Shown piece after piece: positions 9,189-17,925 of a DNA stretch of 63,076 nt. The translations under genes were made by a program, and so were the position numbers. Source of the DNA: an uncultured Pelagibacteraceae bacterium (GTDB lineage Bacteria; Pseudomonadota; Alphaproteobacteria; Pelagibacterales; Pelagibacteraceae); contig CACHFK010000002.1 of the NCBI GenBank assembly GCA_902579085.1, positions 1-63,076 on the forward strand, read 5' to 3'. The notes below the pieces were generated by a model. It was given only the letters and a program-made list of their open reading frames with translations, did no database searches and was not told the DNA's origin. Within the stretch, counting starts at the first letter, position 1. Each line of letters opens with the position of its first letter.

Positions 9189-9954
9189 TTTTAATATGTT
9201 TCCTAATAGCGTTGTTTACATCATCTGCACACTCAATACTACAAAGATGTTTTCCTCCACTTATTATATTAATTTTAGAATCAGCAATTTTTTTACTTAA
9301 ATTTTTAGACATTTCAGGTGTTGACCCAATATCATTTTCCCCAGTCATTATTAGAGTTTTTGTTTTTATATTTTCAAATTTTTCATCATCTTTGTGTTCT
9401 ACAAATAGCCTATAAACTTTTAAAAAGTTTTCCATATTATTTTCTTTAAGCATAGAACAAATTTTTTCATAAATAGTTGGATTTTTATTAATATAATCAT
9501 CTGTAAACCATCTCTTAAGAGCTTGTTTTGATAAAGATCTACTTTTTTTTGATAATTCAAATCTATCATTAACCATTTGCTGCTGTTCATTACTTCTTTG
9601 AAAAACTGTGCAAAGCAATGTTAAAGACTCTAATTTATTGTTGTATTTAGAGGCAAAATTTCTTGCTATTAAAGAACCAATTGAAAAACCAACTAAATGT
9701 ATTTTATCAAGCTTTAATTCATTAATTAAATTTAGCAATTGTAAGGAAAAATTATCAAAACTTATTTGCGATTGTGTTAATGGTGTATTTCCATGACCTA
9801 AAATATCATATGCTAAAACTGTATTATTAAATGCATTAATTTGAGGTTCCCAAATTTTATGATTAAGTCCTACACCATGAATCAAAACTATTGGAGTATT
9901 ATTTTTTTTATTTAGAATATAAAATGTATCTTTAGAATCTTTAGCATGGATCAT
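9181..9954 (-). CDS. Alpha/beta-fold hydrolase (3-oxoadipate enol-lactonase-like)
   Basis: The 257-residue protein has the alpha/beta hydrolase core. The oxyanion block HGVGLNHKIWEPQ is near residue 26, the nucleophile elbow GFSIGS near 94, an Asp in MTGENDIGS near 208 and a terminal His in GGKHLCSIE near 236. The HGVGLN opening and size resemble PcaD/RutD-type lactone or carbamate hydrolases. It sits between an aldehyde dehydrogenase and an 'amino acid synthesis' protein in the LLM operon. A product of the flavin monooxygenase, such as a lactone, ester or amide, is a plausible substrate; this is inference. Confidence 0.8.
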   Translation of the reverse strand: MIHAKDSKDTFYILNKKNNTPIVLIHGVGLNHKIWEPQINAFNNTVLAYDILGHGNTPLTQSQISFDNFSLQLLNLINELKLDKIHLVGFSIGSLIARNFASKYNNKLESLTLLCTVFQRSNEQQQMVNDRFELSKKSRSLSKQALKRWFTDDYINKNPTIYEKICSMLKENNMENFLKVYRLFVEHKDDEKFENIKTKTLIMTGENDIGSTPEMSKNLSKKIADSKINIISGGKHLCSIECADDVNNAIRKHIKNE

Positions 9955-9958
9955 TTAA

Positions 9959-10546
9959 TTATTTAGGTTCAATGCCCATTTCTTTCATATCTTGATATCT
10001 ATCTCCAGTTCTTGCATGCGCTCTTCCGCTAGAAGCTCCTCCAATAGCAATTACTATTTCATTATCAAATGGAGCATCATGAATAGTAAATTCATGCGTG
10101 AGATAATAAGGTCTTAAACCAGAATCTGTTTTATGCATCATTGGTATAGAAATTTTTGATCCCGCAGGCCCTCTTGTGTTAGTAAAACTTAAATAAGAAG
10201 TTCCTCCAACTGCATCTCTAAACTTATTTCCAAACCTTAAAGTGTGAATAAATGCGGATGCATGTTCGATCTCACCGTTTAACCCTGCAACTCCTGCTTT
10301 GCCATAAGCCAATATTTGTTTTGGTGTACCAATTTCTTTTATTAATTCTGGAACTAAAATATCACCAAGTTTTGGAGCTAAATCTAAGATTGTTGGTTTA
10401 AGGTCCTCTACAAATCCTTGACCATTCCAAGGATTTTTAAAAACTGCTGCAACGGAAACCAGTAGGACAGGTTTTTTTGCTTCCTTTTCACCTTCAATAA
10501 AAGTCTTTTCAACAAATTTTGCAAACTTTCTTAATTCTAATTTCAT
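9959..10546 (-). CDS. 'Amino acid synthesis' family protein (DUF1185/AA_synth, PF06684-like)
   Basis: This 195-residue soluble protein is recognisable by VLLVSVAAVFKNPWNG near residue 28, ILAYGKAGVAGLNGEIEHASAF near 78, TLRFGNKFRDAVGGTSYLSFTNTRG near 101 and the C-terminal IAIGGASSGRAHARTGDRY. This is the conserved pattern of a family named for amino acid synthesis but lacking an established reaction. The many conserved Asn, His and Arg residues suggest an enzyme. It overlaps the TPP enzyme gene by four bases and is followed five bases later by the hydrolase, so it is an integral part of the catabolic operon. Confidence 0.8.
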   Translation of the reverse strand: MKLELRKFAKFVEKTFIEGEKEAKKPVLLVSVAAVFKNPWNGQGFVEDLKPTILDLAPKLGDILVPELIKEIGTPKQILAYGKAGVAGLNGEIEHASAFIHTLRFGNKFRDAVGGTSYLSFTNTRGPAGSKISIPMMHKTDSGLRPYYLTHEFTIHDAPFDNEIVIAIGGASSGRAHARTGDRYQDMKEMGIEPK

Positions 10547-12240
10547 TTTTTTGATCTATGTCTAAAACTATCTCTTCTAAAACTGTATAGTGCTTTTGGA
10601 TCTACATCAACATCTATAACCACAGGTTTATTTATTTTTAAAGCTTCACTAACAGCTTGATTTATTTCTGAAACTTTTTTAACATTAAAACCTTTAGCGC
10701 CATATAACTCTGCAACTTTATCAAAAGGCGGACTACTAATATCAGCTCCTAAATATCTTTTCCCATAAAAATCTTTTTGATAAGCCTTTTCGGCTCCCCA
10801 ACTTTTGTTGTTCATGACTATAGTTATTGTATTAATATTATGCTCAACAGCCGTACTTAATTCTGAAATTGTCATTCCAAAACCCCCATCACCCATAAGG
10901 CTAATTACATTTTTATTAGGTTTTGCAACTTTTACACCTAGTCCACATGCAAAAGAAAAACCAACTAAACCAAAGTCTAAAGGAGTAAATAAAGATGGAG
11001 GATCGTAATATTTAAGAGCATCTGTAGCTTGCAGACAAAGAGTACCTGCGTCTAATGTTATAGCGGAATTTTTTGGAAGTACTTGTCTTAATTGTTTAAA
11101 TAAACTTCCTGGTTGAATAGGAAAATTTTTCTGTTTAAATTTATCTCTATTGAGTAAAAAATTTTTTCTTTCATTTAAATAGTTATTGGTCCATTTTTTT
11201 ATATCAAGAACAAGATTTTGTTTCTTAATTTCTTTATATAATTGGTCAGTTATTGTGGCAGCATCTCCATAAATTCCTACTGCTACAGGAAAATATCTTC
11301 CTATCATACTTTTTTCCAATTCAACTTGAATGATTTTTGCTTTTTTATTTATATTTTCGTAAGAATAAAAAGTTGAATTAAATCCTAATCTTGTTCCAAG
11401 GGCAATTATAACACTTGCTTCTTTAACTAATTTAGATGCAACTGGATTACCTCTTGGACCCATTTGACCAGCGTTTAGTTTATGATTAAATGGTATAGCA
11501 TCTCCATGACCAGCCGAAGTTACTATTGGGACGTTTAACAATTCTGCCAATTTGACTACATTTTTATATCTTGATGTACATTTAATTCCACCACCAGCAA
11601 TAATAACAGTCTTGTTTGAATTATTGATAATCTTTACAGCTTTTTTTATATAATTTGATTTTGCTTTAGTTGAGTCTTGATTATTAAAAGATTTATTTTT
11701 CACATTGATTTTAAAATTTCCTTTATCAGCCAAAATATTTCTTGGTAAATTAATACATACAGGGCCTCTTCTGGGCGACATTGCCAAGTTAAAAGCATCA
11801 CTGAAAGTTTTTGGAATTTTTTTTGTATTTTTTACTGTCCAGGTTTTTTTTGTTACTGGCTTAAATAAAGATTGTTGGTCAAGACCTTGAAATGCATCTT
11901 CCATTTTATCATTTGTAGAATATGAACCTGCAATAGAAACAACAGGAGAAAAGGCCGCTTTTGCTTGCGCAAGTCCTGTCACTAAATTGGTGGCACCAGG
12001 ACCATTTTGTCCAGCAAGTATAACACTCGGTTGATTAGATGCTCGTGCATAACCATCTGCCATGTGTGTACCAGTTCTTTCATCTCGAACACCTATAAAT
12101 TTTATATTTTTTTCATGATATAGAGCATCAAATATTTCCATTGTTGCAGAGCCAATTAAACCAAAAACATGCTTAACTTTTTCTTTCTTTAAAGATTTAA
12201 TTGCTGCTTGGCCACCAGTCAGCATTTTTGTTTTTCTCAC
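10543..12240 (-). CDS. Thiamine diphosphate-dependent enzyme, acetolactate synthase / sulfoacetaldehyde acetyltransferase (Xsc)-like
   Basis: The 565-residue protein has the three ThDP-enzyme domains. The N-terminal Pyr domain carries the activating Glu in VRDERTGTHMADGYARA (near residue 52) and the QNGPGATN loop. The central domain carries IIAGGG and GPRGNP. The C-terminal PP domain has GDGGFGMTISE...NN for Mg-diphosphate binding (near 449 to 477). Two segments recall Xsc: HVFGLIGSATM at the N-terminus and NNKSWGAEKAYQKDFYGKRYLGADI near 477, plus FRRDSFR at the end. Xsc makes acetyl phosphate and sulfite from sulfoacetaldehyde, but plain decarboxylases share this fold. The start is GTG overlapping the previous stop, or ATG at 12225. 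Confidence 0.75.
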   Translation of the reverse strand: MRKTKMLTGGQAAIKSLKKEKVKHVFGLIGSATMEIFDALYHEKNIKFIGVRDERTGTHMADGYARASNQPSVILAGQNGPGATNLVTGLAQAKAAFSPVVSIAGSYSTNDKMEDAFQGLDQQSLFKPVTKKTWTVKNTKKIPKTFSDAFNLAMSPRRGPVCINLPRNILADKGNFKINVKNKSFNNQDSTKAKSNYIKKAVKIINNSNKTVIIAGGGIKCTSRYKNVVKLAELLNVPIVTSAGHGDAIPFNHKLNAGQMGPRGNPVASKLVKEASVIIALGTRLGFNSTFYSYENINKKAKIIQVELEKSMIGRYFPVAVGIYGDAATITDQLYKEIKKQNLVLDIKKWTNNYLNERKNFLLNRDKFKQKNFPIQPGSLFKQLRQVLPKNSAITLDAGTLCLQATDALKYYDPPSLFTPLDFGLVGFSFACGLGVKVAKPNKNVISLMGDGGFGMTISELSTAVEHNINTITIVMNNKSWGAEKAYQKDFYGKRYLGADISSPPFDKVAELYGAKGFNVKKVSEINQAVSEALKINKPVVIDVDVDPKALYSFRRDSFRHRSKK

Positions 12241-13406
12241 GAAACTTTTTTTACTTCAGCGTCAAAATCATCTTTAAAGTGAGGTATTACTTTTTCAGTG
12301 AACAATTTAATACTTTTCATGCAGTCTTCATGCTTAACTCCAGGAAAATTGGACCATACTTGTAAATTTTGCAAATTTAATTCTGATTTAAGTTCATGAA
12401 TTTTATCTATTACATATTCAGGCGTACCAAATAACATATTTCTTTTGTGAAGAAAATCGTAACTTAACAAATCTAACTTTCCTTTAGTCACTGGCAATTC
12501 TTCCTCTGGGTCCATATGATTACTAAGACCTCTCCAATGACAGACCCATCTCATATAATTTACCATATGCTCACCTGCTTTTTCTTTAGCTTCTTCCATT
12601 GTATCAGCAACAAACATGTCTCTTACGAGAGACACACCTTCGCCCATAGGAACGTTTCTTTTTTCTGTTTCGGATCTTGCATTTTTATAAGCTTCAAATT
12701 TTATTTTTAGAGCTTTAACCGTGGGTATCCACATTATAACATTTATTCCATTTTGTGCTGCCCACTCAATGGACCTAATACCATCAACAACTTGGTGAAT
12801 TGGAGGGTGTGGTTTTTGAAAAGGTTTAGGAACAACACTAATTTTTTTTATAGTATTATCATCCATGTTCATAAATTCTTCACTTGGAGGACTCATATCG
12901 TGTTGCCATACATGATCAGGATGTGGATATGTATAAAATTCACCTTTATGACTAAAAAATTTTTCAGACCATGCTTTTTTTAAAACTTCTAAAGTTTCAG
13001 CAAAAAGTCTAAAGTTTTTTGCTTGGTCTTTCATATCGGCTTCAACATTTAGATTAATTGCTTCTCTTCCATAAATTCCTCTTGCAACACCAACTTCAAC
13101 TCTTCCTTTTGAAAGCTGATCGAGTGTAGCTATGTCTTCTGCAAGTCTGATTGGATTATGAAAAGTGATTACATTTGCAGCTTGTCCTATTCTAATGTTT
13201 TTTGTCCTTGCGGCCGCATCAGTTCCAAGCATTAATGGATTTGTACATGACTCCATGCCTTCATGATTAAAATGATGTTCAGTAAACCATATAGAATTCC
13301 AATTATTTTTATCGCAGTATTCTGTTATTTCTTTAGTTTCATCTAACAGTTTATCGTAGGGTTTGTGTGTCCAGTTAGTAGTGTTACAGAAGTAACCAAA
13401 TTTCAT
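12237..13406 (-). CDS. LLM-class flavin-dependent monooxygenase (bacterial luciferase family)
   Basis: This is a 389-residue TIM-barrel flavoprotein. Family blocks include SIWFTEHHFNHEG near residue 39, RTKNIRIGQAANVITFHNPIRLAEDIATLDQLSKGRVEVGVARG (residues 67 to 110) and GTPEYVIDKIHEL near 329. LLM enzymes use reduced FMN supplied by a reductase to insert oxygen or cleave C-S, C-N or ring bonds. No reductase lies next to it. It is the first gene of the five-gene operon running to 7707, with an excellent Shine-Dalgarno (GGAGG at 13412-13416) and an unusual structured leader. The substrate cannot be deduced. Confidence 0.9.
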   Translation of the reverse strand: MKFGYFCNTTNWTHKPYDKLLDETKEITEYCDKNNWNSIWFTEHHFNHEGMESCTNPLMLGTDAAARTKNIRIGQAANVITFHNPIRLAEDIATLDQLSKGRVEVGVARGIYGREAINLNVEADMKDQAKNFRLFAETLEVLKKAWSEKFFSHKGEFYTYPHPDHVWQHDMSPPSEEFMNMDDNTIKKISVVPKPFQKPHPPIHQVVDGIRSIEWAAQNGINVIMWIPTVKALKIKFEAYKNARSETEKRNVPMGEGVSLVRDMFVADTMEEAKEKAGEHMVNYMRWVCHWRGLSNHMDPEEELPVTKGKLDLLSYDFLHKRNMLFGTPEYVIDKIHELKSELNLQNLQVWSNFPGVKHEDCMKSIKLFTEKVIPHFKDDFDAEVKKVS

Positions 13407-13410
13407 TAAA

Positions 13411-13516
13411 GCCTCCTTTAAATATTAATTTAAAGACGACCGATCCCACTTTCGTACTTAAGAAATTACGACGAGTTATGTATCGCTTTATAGACTAATC
13501 ATATTACTCTTAAGCG
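13411..13516 (-). promoter_or_regulatory. Candidate cis-regulatory RNA leader of the LLM operon
   Basis: The leader is richer in G+C than other gaps. Read on the minus strand, TAAAG-CGAT (13490-13482) can pair with ATCG (13444-13441) and CTTTA (13435-13431), leaving a five-base bulge. It encloses a second helix, ACT/AGT plus TACG/CGTA, with a ten-base loop. The same CTTTA arm can instead form a perfect 8-bp hairpin, CTTTAAAT-TAAT-ATTTAAAG (13435-13416), which abuts and partly covers the Shine-Dalgarno GGAGG. A third option pairs CGCTT (13516-13512) with AAGCG (13488-13484), breaking the outer helix. Mutually exclusive helices next to the ribosome site are what a riboswitch would show. It matches no class I recognise. 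Confidence 0.4.
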
Positions 13517-13533
13517 AAACTTTCAATATATTT

Positions 13534-16500
13534 TTAAAAAGTCAAAGAGGTCGTAAGCATAAAATTACTTTTTAAATTACTATCTTTAGCATGACCCATG
13601 TCATCTGTGACTATTGTTTTAAAACCCGTTTTAAAATTATCAGAATGATTTCTATAATAACTAATTGCTAGATCTTTTTGTCGACCTGAAGGCGTTAAAA
13701 CTATTTTATGATCTTTATACGGTAAAATTCCATTTTTATCCGCAAGACCCATTAATCTAAATGTCATATTGCCACTTTCGACTCTATTAGGTTGAGAAAA
13801 TGAAATGTTTAACTGATCTTTTTTAAATATGTTATTCAAATTGTAATTAATTTCAAAATTTGAAGAGATTATATTAGAAGTATCAACAACCATTGAATCA
13901 GCGTTTGTATTTGTTTTTGAATTTCCTATCATGGTATTAAAACTTAGCTTTCCAGAATTGTTAATTTTTTTTGATAAATTAAACCCATAAAAATTAGATG
14001 TATTTCCATCATCATCCATCTTAAAAGCTCCCTCAGGTTTAGATAATAAGAAAGTATCTTTTTCTTTCATCAGACCTGTTGTGAATGATAAGGAGTCGAA
14101 ATAACTATGATTTAAATTTATAGACATAGCTAAAGTTTCAAGTGGAACAACTAGGTCCTTGTTTATGTTAGTTAAAGGATTAACTTTAGAATTATTGTAA
14201 CCAATTAAAATATCATTACCTAAAAAATTAAATTTATTATTGAAACCAACACCTTTATTTTCTGATATAAATGGGTTTTTATAAAAGCTATTATTATAAT
14301 GATTAAAATTTTGAAGCGCTATATTAGGTTGATCTAAAGTAAAACTTAATCCTTGATTATATTTATCTCTAAAATTAATAAATTCTCCTTCAAAACTTTT
14401 CAAATCAATTTTACCAATATCTAAATTTTTTTTATCTTCAAAATTTCTTACATAATTTAATTCTTCTTCTAAAGATATTTCTATCTTCTGTTCTTCTAAA
14501 TTTTTATATTTTACAAAGTCCGAAATATTTAATTTAAATCCACCATGTAAGGCGTCATAAGCATAAACAGTTTTATTTTCCAAACCTTTGTATAGTGCAT
14601 CTCCTAATGAACTTGATGTTGAAAAAGATGTTAAGGAAACTGCATGTTTTTTTAATTTAGAAAATGGAACTGATCCTCCACCTGAGCCGCCACCGCCACT
14701 GCCTCCGCCTCCACCTCCACCTCCACCAAAGGAGAATGGATTTGAATTTGTTGTAATTGGCGAAAGAGCAGCATACATATCGGGAACACCATGTCCCCAA
14801 GTATCATTGTAACCATGCTTAACTGAAGCTCCATGTGTTGTAAATGTAGTATTTCCACTTGAAGTAAACCAATCATTATTAGCTGAAGCTAAAAGTCTAT
14901 CAGTTAATTGTGCAGGAGTATGATTTGGAAAAGCTTGCCCCAATATTGCAATCATCCCGGAAACTTGCGGAGCTCCCATAGAAGACCCACCTAATGTGCT
15001 ATAAATACTTGTGCCTGAACCATTAATATAGCCGGCAGCTCCAATTTGACGATCATCAACAACCAAACACCATTCCTTGGCTTTTCCACATGGATTTCCT
15101 AATCTATTAAAATCAGAAGTTGATGCGCCTGATAAAGATGATCCTGTAAATTCTGAATACATTACTGCTAGCCATGCATCTGATAAATCTACTGAGTCAT
15201 CTGTTCCATTAAAGTAATAAGGAAGAGCTGCCATAAATCCAGCATCGGAGTCACCTGAAATATTTCCAAGTGCAAATACAATTACTCCACTATTTTGGAA
15301 ATTATCTAATGCAGTTATATAAGTTGAAGTAGGAGAGGTTCCCCCCCAATACGTTGCTGCTAATTCTTCTCTTACATTTCTACCAGCTGAAGATGCGCTA
15401 TTTTCAAGTTCAGTCATAGTTTTAGTGCTAATACAAGTTGAACCACTCGTAATATCACAGTATCCCCAGCTGTGATTGCCTACAATTGCAGAATGTGTAG
15501 TTCTTGCAGTATCTAAATCAGCTGCTCTATCGTTTGCACCATCACTTGAAGAAGAAAAAACTATACTTGCTTCTGGGGCAACACCATGAGTAGTTCCACC
15601 AACAATTCCTGCGGCTATACTTGCAACATGCGTACCATGCTCTGCTGAAGTGGATGATGCACTGGGATTATCTAACATAGTAATTGTTTTACCAGTAAAT
15701 GAGCTATGGCTTGTATGCAGTGCGCTGTCACTAATATAAATTGTTTCTCCATTTCCTGTTAAATACTGATTGCTACTATTTTTAAATGAATGAGCTTTGT
15801 GCAAATTTACTAATTCGTAAGGATGAACAGTATTGCCTGATTGATCCACAGTAGTCCACGAAGATCTTCCTGTTATTGTATTTTGAACACTTGTGTCTTC
15901 GGAATATGCTGTTGTATTACATTTTAAAACATAATCATATATCGTAATTGTTGTAGAAGTGTTGCCAGTAGTAGAAACATCAGATGTACTTGCTGTTACT
16001 ATAACAGTTTCAGAAGTTTCATCTGTTGTATCGTTAACTGGTGTTAAAGTTATAGATCCAGCAGTTGATCCAGCAACAATTGTAGAAGTTGTTGATGAAA
16101 GACTATAATCAGTACTATCAGTTGCGGTACCAGAAGTACTATAAGTTATAGTAACATTAGAAGAATGTGCTTTTGTTAGACTTCCTGTTATTGTAATAGC
16201 ATTATCACATTCACCAACAGTAGATGAAGTTACAGAAAAAGATAAAGTGGCTGGGCTAGAAGAGCCACCTCCACCTCCGCCACCACCGCCAGCAACAGCT
16301 AAACCTGCAAGTCCTGCTATTGCACCCAATCCAGGAGATGTGGCAGCCGCACTTACATTAGTAATATTAGCTTTTGGCATTAACAAGTTTGGATTAAAAG
16401 AATTATAAACATTAAGTAAGATTTCATTTCTTTTAAATTCTGATAGGTATTGATTTTTGTAAGTCAAAATATTTATATCCTCAGTAATTGAATAAATATC

Positions 16501-16950
16501 TTGTGGATTTTTTTTTATATAATTGTTTAATTCTTTGAAGTTTGTTTCGTTTAACGAAAACTGTTTATTATAATTTTCAGATAAAGCAGAAGGTTTGTTA
16601 AATATATTTTCTTCTTCTGCTATTTTTTCAATATTTTCCTCTGAAAAAATTTCTTTTATAATATCAGAAAATTTTTTTTTACCTTTTTTACTTTTAGCTA
16701 TTTCTTCTTTTGGTAAATCTAATTCAATTATATTTTCAATTATTCCTGATTTATTATTTAAAAGTTTTAAATTTTCTTCCTCTAAAAAAATATTTTGATT
16801 TTTTAAACATTTTGTTAAATTTTGTTTGTATTGTTTGAAAGTATTATAATAATCGACACATCCACTTAGCTCGTAAAAATTTTTAAAATTTAATGCTTTT
16901 GCTTGGTTTATTGAAAAACTAAAAAACAAAAGTAGCAATAAAAGTCTCAT
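13534..16950 (-). CDS. Secreted subtilisin-family (S8) serine protease with Calx-beta domain, autotransporter-like
   Basis: The 1138-residue protein begins with a signal peptide cut near AKA (residue 19). A charged helical region (20-190) leads to a nine-Gly linker (221-229) and a Calx-beta-like domain (about 234-338; GTATDSTDYS, VNDTTDETSETV). The S8 protease domain (about 345-740) shows Asp408 (ISDSAL), His438 (EHGTHVA), oxyanion Asn563 (ALGNISG) and Ser657 (GGSSMGAP). A second Gly/Ser linker follows near 745-765. The last 370 residues are rich in alternating aromatic/polar segments and end in SLTF, as expected of an outer-membrane beta barrel with a terminal Phe. A surface or shed protease is likely. 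It is very large for so compact a genome. Confidence 0.88.
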   Translation of the reverse strand: MRLLLLLLFFSFSINQAKALNFKNFYELSGCVDYYNTFKQYKQNLTKCLKNQNIFLEEENLKLLNNKSGIIENIIELDLPKEEIAKSKKGKKKFSDIIKEIFSEENIEKIAEEENIFNKPSALSENYNKQFSLNETNFKELNNYIKKNPQDIYSITEDINILTYKNQYLSEFKRNEILLNVYNSFNPNLLMPKANITNVSAAATSPGLGAIAGLAGLAVAGGGGGGGGGSSSPATLSFSVTSSTVGECDNAITITGSLTKAHSSNVTITYSTSGTATDSTDYSLSSTTSTIVAGSTAGSITLTPVNDTTDETSETVIVTASTSDVSTTGNTSTTITIYDYVLKCNTTAYSEDTSVQNTITGRSSWTTVDQSGNTVHPYELVNLHKAHSFKNSSNQYLTGNGETIYISDSALHTSHSSFTGKTITMLDNPSASSTSAEHGTHVASIAAGIVGGTTHGVAPEASIVFSSSSDGANDRAADLDTARTTHSAIVGNHSWGYCDITSGSTCISTKTMTELENSASSAGRNVREELAATYWGGTSPTSTYITALDNFQNSGVIVFALGNISGDSDAGFMAALPYYFNGTDDSVDLSDAWLAVMYSEFTGSSLSGASTSDFNRLGNPCGKAKEWCLVVDDRQIGAAGYINGSGTSIYSTLGGSSMGAPQVSGMIAILGQAFPNHTPAQLTDRLLASANNDWFTSSGNTTFTTHGASVKHGYNDTWGHGVPDMYAALSPITTNSNPFSFGGGGGGGGGSGGGGSGGGSVPFSKLKKHAVSLTSFSTSSSLGDALYKGLENKTVYAYDALHGGFKLNISDFVKYKNLEEQKIEISLEEELNYVRNFEDKKNLDIGKIDLKSFEGEFINFRDKYNQGLSFTLDQPNIALQNFNHYNNSFYKNPFISENKGVGFNNKFNFLGNDILIGYNNSKVNPLTNINKDLVVPLETLAMSINLNHSYFDSLSFTTGLMKEKDTFLLSKPEGAFKMDDDGNTSNFYGFNLSKKINNSGKLSFNTMIGNSKTNTNADSMVVDTSNIISSNFEINYNLNNIFKKDQLNISFSQPNRVESGNMTFRLMGLADKNGILPYKDHKIVLTPSGRQKDLAISYYRNHSDNFKTGFKTIVTDDMGHAKDSNLKSNFMLTTSLTF

Positions 16951-16953
16951 TAT

Positions 16954-17925
16954 TTATCTTTGATATTCTATGAACTTTTCTAAAGAATTTTTCAGAAATT
17001 TTTTATATGAAATTCCATTATTTTTTGCTCTTTTTGAAGTTAAGAATGATTTGTTCATTTTAAAATCAAAAGAAGGTTCTAAAAAAAAGGGGATAGACAT
17101 ACGCTCTTGTTTATTCCAAAGAACCCTATGATTTGTAGCTTTGTATTTTCCATTGCTTAAAAACTCAAGAGCTCTTCCCGTATTTACAACTAGGGCTTTT
17201 TTATTGAATGGAACGTTATACCATTTTTTATTTTTTCTATTTTGAACTTGTAAGCCTCCTTTTTTATCTTGATAAAGAATAGTAAACACACCACTATCAA
17301 CATGAGTTTCGCATCCAAGCGCAACACCATCTTGTTTTGATATTTCCACAGGTTTTGATTGATTAGGGTAATAATTAAATCTTAGAGTACTAAGCGTTTT
17401 TAACCTCGAAAAAACTTTTTTAGAATCTTGCACATCTTTATTATACAGCTTAATTAAACATTTAAATAGGAACTCCCCTAAATAAAAAATGTTATCAAAA
17501 TATTCTTTAAGTATTTTTATAGATCTTTTGTCAATTGATTTGTTAAGCTCAAGGTATTCAATGTATTTATTTTTAATTTTATTTGCATACGTTTTTGTAA
17601 CTTTTAAATCACCAATATCTAAACCTTCTTTTCCGTTCACATCATTTGGAAAATATCCCCTGTAAATATTTTTATTTTTTGGATTCCATTTTTTTGGAGA
17701 TAATTTTTTTTTATTCATATCAGATAATTTAAAGAATTTATTTCCAACTCTACAGATATCTCTTATTTCTTTTTGGCTTATACCGTGACCTATAATTTGA
17801 AAAAATCCAATATTAATGCAAGCTTCCCTAATTTTATTAATAGACTTGATAGAATTAGGTGAGTTAAAACCTTTTTTCAAAATTGGTGAAATATTAATTG
17901 TAGGAATTAAATTTTTTTTATTCAT
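16954..17925 (-). CDS. Isopenicillin N synthase-like 2-oxoglutarate/Fe(II) oxygenase
   Basis: This 323-residue protein is of the DIOX_N/2OG-FeII_Oxy family. The N-terminal block INIGFFQIIGHGI is near residue 36. The iron ligands are His and Asp in ETHVDSGVFTILYQD (near 206 to 220) and a distal His in TNHRVLWN (near 261), with RMSIPFF (near 272) providing the Arg-x-Ser that binds 2-oxoglutarate. Bacterial members hydroxylate or desaturate small metabolites; the substrate is unknown. It overlaps the upstream DMT permease gene by four bases (ATGA), so the permease may move its substrate or product. Confidence 0.87.
   Translation of the reverse strand: MNKKNLIPTINISPILKKGFNSPNSIKSINKIREACINIGFFQIIGHGISQKEIRDICRVGNKFFKLSDMNKKKLSPKKWNPKNKNIYRGYFPNDVNGKEGLDIGDLKVTKTYANKIKNKYIEYLELNKSIDKRSIKILKEYFDNIFYLGEFLFKCLIKLYNKDVQDSKKVFSRLKTLSTLRFNYYPNQSKPVEISKQDGVALGCETHVDSGVFTILYQDKKGGLQVQNRKNKKWYNVPFNKKALVVNTGRALEFLSNGKYKATNHRVLWNKQERMSIPFFLEPSFDFKMNKSFLTSKRAKNNGISYKKFLKNSLEKFIEYQR

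Noticed and set aside
10543-12240. Firm assignment of the TPP enzyme as sulfoacetaldehyde acetyltransferase
   Set aside because: Only a few segments resemble Xsc and the operon lacks pta; it stays 'Xsc/acetolactate-synthase-like'.
14588-14876. Proline-rich plus-strand frame and an alternative minus-strand frame over the protease linker
   Set aside because: Both are shadows of the Gly/Ser linker codons of the S8 protease; the poly-Pro run is the antisense of GGN repeats.
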